Below the pieces are notes generated by a model that saw only the letters and a list, made by a program, of their open reading frames with translations, was not told the DNA's origin and searched no databases. Position numbers and translations under genes: made by a program. From the NCBI GenBank assembly GCA_964511965.1, contig CAZEGF010000012.1:1-39860 (forward strand): a stretch of 39,860 bases of DNA, given 5' to 3'. Every line of letters begins with the position of its first letter. Positions within the stretch are counted from its first letter, which is position 1. This document shows, piece by piece, positions 24,501-36,500 of this stretch. Origin of the DNA: JAUSNA01 sp964511965 (GTDB lineage Bacteria; Patescibacteriota; Microgenomatia; Levybacterales; GWA1-39-11).

Positions 24501-27500
24501 ACCTGAACTTACCGTTCCTATATTTGTTAAATTGCCTGATGAATCAATTCTTAGTACACCATTTGTTTGGATATCCGAAGTTCCATTGATTGATGAAGCT
24601 GATAGAGTAGCTGTGGTACCATTGTCAACCAGAGTAAGTAATGTGTTCGGACTTCCTTCTGCGTCTTTTATAGTCAACGTTCCGTTATTCCCCGATGTTG
24701 ACAATGTAATAGTAGGATTCGAATTTGAGAGTGTTAATGGAGAGATGCCAGATAGAGTAACAGTTCCCGATGCATCAAGAGTTGTTACACCTGACACTGC
24801 TCCTGCATTTGTGATTCCTCCATTATTATTGTTAAATCCTCCGGTTATTGATGCGCCACCCGCACTAACAGTTAGACCACCGGATGAAACAGTTAGCAAA
24901 CCTCCAATTGTTTGACCTACGGTAAAGTTATTATTTTGACCTTTGTAAGCTACGTTACTAAGCGTTCCTGTTGTATTTATGTTGGTACCACCGACTTGAA
25001 GTTCTGAGAGAGCATTTAATATATCTACAGAAAGTGTACCTACCGTTCCATTATCAACAAGAGATAATAAGGTGTTTGGAGATCCTGCTGAATCTTTTAT
25101 TGTTAGAGTTCCATTTGAATTAGATGATCCGACAGTAATAATTGGGCTTGCATTTGAAAGAATTATTGGACTGGCATTTGAGAATGTGTTTGTATTGCTA
25201 AATGTATTTGCTTGGTTAAGGTAAGCAACATTTGATAATGTTCCTGCAGTATTTATGTTAAGACCATTTAACTGAATAGCAGTAATTGCATTAAGAACAT
25301 CAGTCTGAACAGTTCCACTTGCAGTTATATTTGTTGCACCTGTAATTGCGCCTGTGTTTGTGATTCCACCATTATTATTGTTAATCCCACCTGCAATATT
25401 TGCGCCTCCCGATGTAGCAATAAGTCCATTTGCAGCTGTTATTGTCCCTGTACCTGTCGTTGCAATATTGCCACTCGTGGTAAGATTTCCATTCTCATTA
25501 ATTGTTAGCGTTGCAGAACCACTAGATTGGATTTGGAGAGCGTTTTGGATTGATGCATTCGTATCATTTATAACCAGAGCAGCACTTCCGGTTCCTGCGT
25601 TGGTAAGCGTAAACTGGCGAGAGTTAAGGTTTGCAAGCGTAAAGTCTATGTTGCCTTCATTGTCTGTTGCAGAAATTGTATTTCCTGCTTCATAAGCCTG
25701 CTGTAATGTCACATTATTTACATTTGCATTACATGACGCGATTTGATTTGAGGCATTTCGGCATAACCCCGAAGTTCCATTAGTTCCAAGAGTTGCAACC
25801 TGAGTAAGATTACTTAATATGATTTGACCTGATCCATTCGGAGCAATAGTCAAATCCTCATTTGTTCCTGTAGTTATGTCTGTTGATACACCATTAAAGG
25901 TGAGTGTTCCTGTTGTTGTGATTGCACCTGAATTTACTGTCCCTATGTTTGTTAAATTACCTGAAGCGTCGATTCTCGTTGTTCCATTTGTTTGTACATT
26001 TGATAACGCATTGACTGTATTAACGGCTAAAGTTCCAACAGTCCCATTATCAGTTAATGTAAGGAGAGTGTTAGGAGAAACGTTCGAGTCATTAATTGTA
26101 AGTACACCGGCTGCATTTCCTGCACCTAGTGTTAGTACGGGATTTGTATTTGAAAGAATTATTGGTGAAGCATTTGAGAATGTATTTGTGCTTGTAAATG
26201 TATTTGCTTGATTTTGATATGCGACATTAGAAAGCGTCCCTGCCGTATTTATGTTTGCACCATTCAGTTGAATAGCAGTAATAGCATTAAGAATATCAGT
26301 TTGATTAGTTCCTGATGCTGTAATGTTGGTCGCACCGGTTATTGCACCTGTATTAGTTATACCTCCATTATTGTTATTGATCCCTCCTGTTACGGACGCG
26401 CCACCGCTCGTTACAGTGAGCGCGCCCCCAACAGTTTGACCCGTTGTGAAATTATTATCTTGTCCTTTGTATGCAACGTTTGAAAGCGTACCAGTTGTAT
26501 TAATATTAGTTCCGTTGAGTAACAAGCCAGAAGCTGCATTTATTGTCCCTGTAAGTGAAAGATTCCCTACAGTACCATTGTCAACCAAAGTCAAAAGGGT
26601 ATTTGCGTCTCCATCATTGACAGTAAGAGTACTATCAACACCGGCGGTTCCTAAAATAGCTGTTGGCGCTGCATTTGTGATTGTTAACGGAGACGCACCG
26701 GAAAGTGTAACAGTGCCGGATGCAGTTATATTTGTTGCTCCTGAAATAGCACCTGCATTTGTAATTCCTCCAGTGTTATTGTTAATTCCTCCGGTAATAG
26801 AAGCTCCACCTGAGGTTACCGTTAGCAAACCTCCAATTGTTTGACCGACTGTGAAGTTATTATTTTGATTTTTGTATGCAACATTTGTTAAGGTCCCTGC
26901 TGTATTAATATTTGTACCGTTAAGTAAGAATCCGGATACTGCATTTACAGTTCCTGTAACTGACAAATTGCCTACCGTACCGGCATCGATAAGAGTAAGA
27001 AGCGTATTTGGTGAACCTTCTGCATCTTTAATTGTCAAAACACCATTATTTCCTGTTGTAGCCAAGGTTACGATTGGTGAGTTATCAGAAAAAGTAACTG
27101 GGTTTGCATTTGAAAATATGTTGTTTTGAGAAAATGTATTTTGCTGATTTTGATATGCAACATTTGTTAAGGTTCCTGCTGTATTTATATCTGTTCCATT
27201 AAGTTGAATAACTGATGTTCCATTTATAGTTCCCCCCTGAATAGTGCCGCTGGCGGTAATGTTTGTAGCACCTGTTATTGCGCCTGCGTTCGTAATTCCA
27301 CCTGCATTATTATTAATTCCACCATTTATCGAAGCACCACCGGAACTTATCGTAAGCAAACCATTTATAGTTTGGGCTGTAGTAAAGTTATTATTCTGAT
27401 TCTTGTACGCTACGTTACTAAGAGTTCCTGCCGTATTTATATCCGTACCATTCAGTTGAAGGGAAGTTGTTGCGCTAATGGTTGAAACCGATAAAGATCC

Positions 27501-30500
27501 GCCATCACCATAATCTGTCAAAGTCAGTAATGTATTTGGTGAAATCTCAGCATCTTTTATGGTTAGAACACCATTGGTGCCTTGTGTGGCAAGGGTTACA
27601 ATTGGTGCTGCATTTGATAGAGCCAGAGGTGAGGCAGAAGACAATGTAACCGTTCCGGATGCAGCGATTGTTGTTGCACCAGCAATGGCTCCGGTATTTG
27701 TGATACCTCCAGAGTTATTGTTTATCCCTCCATTAATTGATGCACCTCCTGAACTTACCGTCAAAAGACCTCCAATAGTCTGACCAACTGTGAAATTGTT
27801 ATTTTGATTTTTATAGGCAACGTTACTGAGTGTACCTGCAGTATTGATACTTGTTCCGTTTAGAGTGAATGCCGAAACTGCATTTACAATATCTCCTTCA
27901 ACTGTTCCGGAAGCGGTAATGTTGGTAGCGCCTGTTATTGCACCTGCGTTAGTAATTCCTCCCAGATTGTTGTCTAGACCGGCAGATATGCTTGCTCCAT
28001 TAACTGCTGTCAAAAGGCCGGCAGATGTTATAGTTCCGGTCCCGGTTGTGACAATATTTCCACTTGTCGTAAGATCTCCGAGCTCATCAATAGTTAGTGT
28101 TGATGTACCGTTTGATTTAACATTTACTGCAATCCCTGACGTCCCTGCAGCAGTATCATTCAAGATCAATGCATTAGCTGTTCCTGCATTTGTTAATGTA
28201 AATGAAGTTGGAGATCCAAGACCACCGGCAAGAGTAAATGCAATATTTCTCCCGGTGGTAGTTGTTATAGTATTTCCATTGTCGTATGCAGTTTGCAATG
28301 TTGATGTTGCAGCTGTACATGTTGCAATTTGGTTAGATGCATTTCTACATAACGATGTTGTTCCATTAGTTCCGAGTGTTGTTACTTGCGTAAGATTACT
28401 TAAGATAATTTGTCCGGTGCCATTTGGAGTAAGAGTAAGGTCTTCATTTGTTCCTGTCGTAATGTCTGTAGGTACACCATTAAAAGTTAATGTTCCGGTA
28501 GTAGTTATTGCACCTGATGATATCGTTCCAATATTTACAAGGTTTCCGGACGAATCGATTCTATCAGTGCCATTAGTCTGAACCGAAGTGGTTGCATTCA
28601 AGACCCCTCCTTGAATCGTACCCGACGCAGTAATGTTTGTAGCGCCTGTTATTGCACCTGTATTTGTGATTCCACCGGCATTATTATCAATTCCTCCCGT
28701 TATATTTGCTCCACCGGAACTGACCGTAAGTAGACCTCCGATAGTCTGACCAACGGTGAAATTATTGTTTTGTCCTTTGTAGGCAACGTTACTTAGAGTT
28801 CCTGTTGTATTTATGTTGGTTCCATTGAGTTGAAAAGCCGTTGTAGCATTAATGTTAGCAACTGTTAATGTTCCATTTGTTCCATTATCGGTAAGAGTTA
28901 GTAGCGTATTTGGTGAAACCTCTGCATCTTTCACGGTTAACACTCCGTTGTTACCTGTAGTTGCAAGAGTTAATACAGGAGTATTGTTTGAAAGCGTAAG
29001 CGGAGCAGCAGATGACAAAGTAACAGTTCCGGAAGCATCGATTGTAGTAGCACCTGCTATTGCACCTGCGCTTGTAATACCTCCGGTATTGTTGTTGATG
29101 CCACCAGTTATTGAAGCGCCACCTGATGTTACAGTCAAGGCTCCTCCGATTGTTTGGCCGACAGTAAAGTTATTATCTTGTCCTTTATATGCAACGTTAG
29201 ATAGTGTACCGGTTGTATTAATACTTGTACCGTTTAATAGAAATGCTGTTGTTGCATTGATGTTAGCAACAGCAAGGGTTGCTGTCGTACCATTATCTGT
29301 AAGTGTTAAGAGTGTATTTGGAGAAACTGCTGAATCTTTAATAGTTAAAACCCCTGCAGCGTTAGCAGCTCCTAATGTTACGATAGGATTTGTATTAGAA
29401 AATGTTAGAGGTGAGGCACTCGAAAGGGTCACAGTCCCGGAAGCATCTATAGTTGTTGCTCCGGAAATTGCACCAGTTCCGGTTATACCGCCTGTATTAT
29501 TTGAAATACCGCCTGTGATATTTGCCCCACCGGCGCTGATTGTTAGACCACCTGAGGAAATTGTCTGTAATGCTGTGAATGTATTTGCTTGATTTTGGTA
29601 TGCAACGTTAGTCAACGTTCCTGCTGTATTTATATCAACACCACCGAGCTGAATAACACTTGTTGCATTAAGTGTCGCTCCTTGTATGGTACCAGTGGCA
29701 GTAATATTTGTTGCGCCGGTTATTGCACCTGTGTTTGTGATACCACCAGTGTGATTATTAATTCCTCCGGTAATTGATGCTCCACCAGCACTTATTGTGA
29801 GACCACCGGTCGAAATCGTTTGCCCAACAGTAAATGTATTTGATTGATTCTGGTAAGCAACATTTGAGAGAGTACCTGCTGTATTTATATTTGCACCATT
29901 TAGTTGTAATGCAGAAATTGCATTCACTGTTCCAACACTAAGAGTTGCATCTGTACCATTATCAACAAGCGTCAAAAGAGTATTAGGACTAACGGCTGTA
30001 TCTTTTACCGAAAGCGTAGCATTTGAATCACCGGCACCCAAAATTATATCGGGCGCAGAATTGGTCAAAGTAAGTGGAGATGCACCGGATAATGTTACCG
30101 TTCCTGAAGCAGCAATTGTTGTTGCTCCTGATATAGCACCTGCATTAGTTATCCCTCCTGCATTGTTATTGATTCCACCTGTTATTGACGCGCCACCTGC
30201 ACTTACCGTTAATCCTCCTGACGAAACCGTCAAAAGTCCACCAATTGTTTGACCCACAGTGAAGTTATTATTTTGTCCTTTATAAGCAACGTTACTTAAA
30301 GTACCCGTAGTGTTGATATCGGTGCCACCAAGCGTAAATGCTGTTGCAGCATTGATTGTATTTACTGAAAGAGTACCGACTGTTCCGTTATCGGTAAGGG
30401 TGAGTAGAGTATTGGGTGAACCCTCAGCGTCTGAGATTGTAAGTGTACCATCAGTCCCGGCAGTAGCTAGACTTATGTTTGGCGCGGCATTAGTTAGAGC

Positions 30501-33500
30501 CAATGGGGATGAACCTGTCAATGTTGCTGTACCTGAAGCGGTGAGATTCGTAATTCCAGTTATCGAACCGGTATTTATGATGTTTCCGCTGTTATTGTTG
30601 ATTCCTCCCTTAAGGAATGCGCCACCTGAATTAACTGTTAAAGCTCCAGCAGATGTTATCGTACCAGTACCTGTCGTTGTTATATTGCCTGATGTTGAAA
30701 TACTACCTAACTCCGTTATAGTTAGTTTGGAAACGCCTGCTGACTGAACGTCAAGCGCAATTCCTCCAGTACCTGCATTTGTATCATTGATAACAAATGC
30801 ATTGGCACTTCCAGCATTGGTAAGTGCAAATTGTGTTGAAAGACCTGATCCTAGTGTAAAGTCAATGTTTCGTCCGGATGTAGTTAGTATAGTGTTTCCG
30901 GCATCATACGCTTGTTGCAAGGTAACAGCGCTTGCGTTTGACGTACAAGTAGACAATTGATTACTTGCATTGCGGCAAACCACCGTAGTTCCGGTTACAG
31001 CTGAAAGTGTAGCTACCTGAACATAATTTTCAAGAATAATTTGACCTGTACCGTTTGGAGCTAGTGTAAGATCCTCATTAGTTCCCGTTGTGATATCGGG
31101 AGAAACACCAATAAATGTTAGAACTCCACTCGTGGTAATAGCGCCTGATGAGATTGTATTAATATTTGTTAAATTACCAATCGAATCTATTCTTGTTGTT
31201 CCATTTGTTTGTACATCATTGGTAGCATTGAGAGTTAACCCCTGAATAGTACCTGATGCAGTTATATTTGTAGCACCCGTTATTGCTCCGGTATTTGTGA
31301 TACCTCCAGTATTATTATCGATTCCTCCGGTTATATTTGCTCCACCTGATGTTACGGTTAATGCGCCTCCTATAGTTTGACCAACTGTAAAGTTATTATC
31401 TTGTCCCTTATATGCAACATTGCTAAGCGTTCCTGTTGTATTGATATTTGTTCCATTAAGTAAGAAAGCAGTGGTCGCATTTATATTTGCTACAGCAAGG
31501 GTTGCACTTGCCCCATTATCGGTAAGAGTGAGTAGTGTATTTGGTGCGCCATTTGAATCTTTAATCGTAAGAGTTCCGTTTGCGTTAGCAGCACCAAGCG
31601 TTACTATTGGAGTTGTATTGCTAAATGTTAATGGTGAACCCGATGATAGAGTAACGGTACCTGAAGCTGCAATTGTTGTTGCACCTGCGATTGCACCGGT
31701 GTTAGTAATTCCACCAGCGTTGTTATTGATTCCACCTGTAATATTTGCGCCGTCTGCACTAATCGTAAGTCCGCCTGTAGAAATTGTTTGAAGAGCAGTA
31801 AATGTATTTGCTTGATTCTGGTAGGCAACGTTTGTCAGTGTACCTGCGGTGTTTATATCAACTCCATTTAGTTGAATTACGGAAGTTCCATTTATAGTTG
31901 CACCTTGGATGGTCCCTGATGCTGTAATGTTTGTAGCACCGGTTATTGCTCCCGTATTGGTTATTCCACCTGTATTGTTATTGATTCCTCCGGTAATTGA
32001 AGCTCCATCTGCGCTAATAGTAAGTCCGCCCGTAGAAATCGTTTGAAGAGCAGTAAATGTGTTAGACTGATTTTGATATGCTACGTTTGTTAATGTCCCG
32101 GCAGTATTTATATCTACACCCCCAATTTGAAGAGTAGTTCCTGCATTTACAGAACCGGTTACTGAAAGATTCCCAACCGTACCGGTATCGGTAAGTGTTA
32201 GAAGAGTATTTGGAGTACCATTAGAATCTTTAATCGTAAGAGTTCCGTTAGCATTCGCAGCACCAAGGGTAACAATTGGAGTAGTATTGCTAAAAGTTAA
32301 CGGTGAACTACCAGATAAAGTAACAGTTCCGGAAGCAGCAATAGTTGTTGCACCTGATATTGCCCCTGCATTTGTAATACCCCCATTATTATTGTTAATA
32401 CCACCGGTGATAGAAGCGCCCCCAGTTGTTACCGTTAATGCACCACCAATGGTTTGGCCTACCGTGAAGTTATTATTTTGTCCCTTGTATGCAACGTTTG
32501 AAAGTGTACCAGTCGTATTAATATCGGTTCCACCAAGCAAAAAGCCCGTTGCAGCATTTATGTTACCGGTAACTGAAAGATTACCAACAGTGCCATTATC
32601 AGTTAAGGTTAATAGGGTATTTGGAGAAACTTCAGCGTCTTTTATTGTCAAAACTCCATCAGTTCCGGCAGTAGCAAGAGAGATATTTGGTGTCGCATTT
32701 GTTAGCGCTAATGGATTGGCGCCTGATAGAGTTACGAGCCCCGAAGCATCAATTGTAGTTGCTCCGGAAATTGAAGCAGTATTTATAATTCCACCATTAT
32801 TATTGTTTATTCCTCCTACAACCGATAAACCACCCGTATTGATAGTTTGGGCAGCGGTAAATGTATTTGATTGATTCTTATATGCAACATTTGACAAAGT
32901 TCCTGCAGTATTAATACTTGTACCATTTAGCTGTATAGCAGTTATTGCATTGAGAATATCTGTTTGGGTAGTGCCTGATGCTGTAATATTTGTTGCACCG
33001 GTGATTGCACCTGTGTTCGTAATTCCACCAGTATTATTGTTAATTCCACCGGTAATATCTGCTCCACCACCTTGAATAGCAAGGCCTCCAGTTGTGATAG
33101 TTTGACCAACCGTAAAGATGTTGGCTTGATTAAGGTATGCAACGTTTGAAAGTGTTCCGGCGGTATTTATATTTGTTCCATTAAGTAAAAAGCCGGTACC
33201 TGCATTTATGGTACCTGTTACTGAAAGGTTCCCAACTGATCCTGCGTCGGTTAATGTTAACAATGTGTTAGGAACACCGGCTGAATCTTTGATTGTCAAG
33301 ACTCCATTAGCATTACCAGCTCCCAAAGTTACGATCGGATTGGTATTACTAAATGTAAGAGGTGATGCTCCGGAAAGTGTTACGGTTCCTGAAGCGGCAA
33401 TAGTTGTTGCGCCGGATATTGCACTAGCGTTTGTAATACCACCATTATTATTGTTGATTCCTCCTGTAACTGATGCACCTCCGGAATTAACAGTAAGTGC

Positions 33501-36500
33501 TCCAGCTGAAGTTATTGTTCCGGTACCGGTTGTTACGATATTACCCGATGTATTTATTGTTCCAAGCTCTGAAATGGTTAGTGCAGAGGAACTTGCCGAT
33601 TGAATTTCAAAAGCAATACCGTTTGAGTTAGCATTTACATCATTTACTATAAATGCCGGAGCTGTTCCTGCATTCATAAGAGTAAATGAAGTTGGAGTTC
33701 CGGAATCTGTATTTTCATCATACAGTGTAAATGCAATATCTCTACCTGATGAGGTTAGAATTGTATTTCCAGCATCGTAAGCAAGTTGTAACGTTACTCC
33801 ATTTGAATTTGGTGCACAAGCTGAAAGAAGATCACTTCCATTCCGGCAAAGTGCAGTGTTTCCATCAGGTGACGCAAGAGTGGGGATTTTTACAGTATCA
33901 TTGAGATTTATTACACCAGTTCCATTAGCAAGTAGCGTTAAGTCCTCATTTGAACCAGTTGTAATATCGGTTGCAGCACCTGTAAGAGTAAGGGTTCCTG
34001 CTATATTTTGAGAAGTCGTAAAGTTATTGTTTTGTCCTTTATACGCAATGTTACTAAGTGTTCCGGTTGTGTTAATATTTGTCCCGTTTAATTGAATCTG
34101 GGTTGTCCCATTAAGTATCGATCCCGTTATACTTCCCGAAGCGGTTGCATATGTTATTTGAGTTATTGCACCGGAGTTTGTAATACCACCATTGTTATTA
34201 TTAATACCACCCGTTATATTTGCTCCACCAGCATTAATAAGTATTCCGCCGGTATTAATAGTTTGACCTAAAGCAAAAGTGTTTGCTTGATCAAGATACG
34301 CTACATTTGAGAGGGTGGTACCAACATTTATATTAGTCCCATTTAGGAAAAATCCGGTCGTTGCATTAATATTTGCAACAGCAAGTGTAGCATCTGTTCC
34401 ATTATCAGTTAATGTTAACAACGTATTTGGTGAACCTTCCGCGTCTTTTATCGTAAATACACCGTTAACACCAGTTGTGGCAAGAGTCGCAACTGGAGCT
34501 GCATTTGAAAGAACAAGTGGGGCAGCGCTTGAAAGCGTAACCGTACCTGAAGCATCTATTGTTGATGCTCCTGAGATTGCACCTGCATTTGTAATGCCCC
34601 CCGAATTATTGTTAAGTCCACCGGTTATAGAAGCTCCACCTGAAGTAACTGTCAAAGCTCCTCCAATAGTTTGACCAACGGTGCAGTTGTTGTTTTGTCC
34701 TTTGTACGCAACGTTAGTTAATGTTCCGGTTGTGTTAATGTTGGTTCCGCCCAAAAGAAAACCGCTAGCAGCATTTATAGTCCCGGTTACGGAGAGATTT
34801 CCTACAGTTCCAACATCGGTTAATGTTAATAAAGTGTTTGGAGATCCTTCACCATCTCTTAGTGTTAATGAACCGTTGCTTCCGGCAGTTGATATGGTAA
34901 CTGCTGAATTTGTCGCTGTTAAAGCAAGAGGGGAGCTATTTGAAAGAGTAACAAGCCCGGATGCATCAATTGTTGTTGCACTACCAATTGATCCGGTATT
35001 TGTAATTCCACCGTTATTGTTGTTTATACCCCCGGTAACAGACAACCCACCGGCAGAAATAATTTGTGCAGCTGTAAAGGTGTTAGACTGATTTTTATAA
35101 GCAACATTTGTGAGTGTGCCGGCAGTATTTATGCTTACTCCATTTATTTGGATATCGGTAATTGCGTTAACTATATCTCCCTGAATTGTTCCACTGGCAG
35201 TAATATTTGTAGCTCCTGTTATTGCACCTGCATTTGTAATGCCCCCCGAATTATTGTTAAGTCCACCGGTTATAGAAGCTCCACCTGAAGTAACTGTCAA
35301 AGCTCCTCCAATAGTTTGACCAACGGTGAAGTTGTTGTTTTGTCCTTTGTACGCAACGTTAGTTAATGTTCCGGTTGTGTTAATGTTGGTTCCATTTATT
35401 AAATACCCACCATTCGCATTAATTGTACCTGTGACAGAAAGGTTACCAACAGTTCCTGTATCAGTTAGGGTTAGAAGTGTATTTGGTGTTCCTTCACCAT
35501 CTGTTATTGTAAGAACTCCATCCGTTCCTGCAGTTGACAGACTTATTGTTGGAGCGCTATCGGTAAGAGCTAGTGGTGCGGCATTCGAAAGAGTGACAGT
35601 ACCACTTGCCCCTATTGTAGTTGCACCTGAAATAGCACCTGTATTTGTGATGCCTCCGTTATTGTTGTTGATCCCCCCGGTAACATCAAGACCTCCTGCT
35701 TGAATTGCAAGCCCTCCAGTTGTTATTGTTTGACCCGCTGTAAATGTATTAGATTGATTTTTGTAAGCTACATTTGTAAGCGTTCCCGCGGTATTTATAT
35801 TGACTCCATTTAATTGAAGCGCACTTGTCGCATTTACAGTCCCAACAGCAAGCGTTGCAATTGTACCGTTATCAGTCAACGTTAGGAGAGTATTAGGGGA
35901 TCCAGCTGAATCCTTAATTGTCAAAACACCTGCTGCATTTGCTGCACCTAGTGTAATTATTGGAGTTGTATTTGATAGTGTGAGTGGAGACCCTCCAGAT
36001 AAAGTAACAGTTGATGAAGCAGCAATTGTTGTCGCACCGGAAATTGCACCAGCACCGGTTATACCACCATTATTATTTACAATTCCACCTGTTAAAGTAG
36101 CACCACCTCCCAAAACGGTTATTCCTCCTGTATTTATGGTTTGTCCAAGTGTAAATATATTTGCTTGATCAAGATATGCGACATTTGAGAGAGTCCCCCC
36201 AGTGTTGATGTTGGTACCATTGAGTTGAATTGCAGTAATAGCATTGAGGATGTCAGTTTGTGTTGTACCACTTGCAGTTATATTTGTAGCACCGGTTATA
36301 GCCCCGGCATTTGTTATGCCGCCTGAATTGTTATCTATACCTCCGGTAATTGATGCTCCACCTGAAGTTACTGTCAATGCACCTCCAATAGTTTGTCCAA
36401 CCGTAAAGTTATTGTTCTGTCCTTTGTAAGCAACGTTTGTTAGGGTTCCAGTTGTATTTATATTAGTTCCGTTGAGCTGGAAACCACTAACAGCATTAAT

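Noticed and set aside
34683..34685. The lone Cys codon as proof of a designed cross-link
   Set aside because: It is one base different in one copy of a duplicated block; error or chance mutation is as likely, so it is reported only as an oddity.
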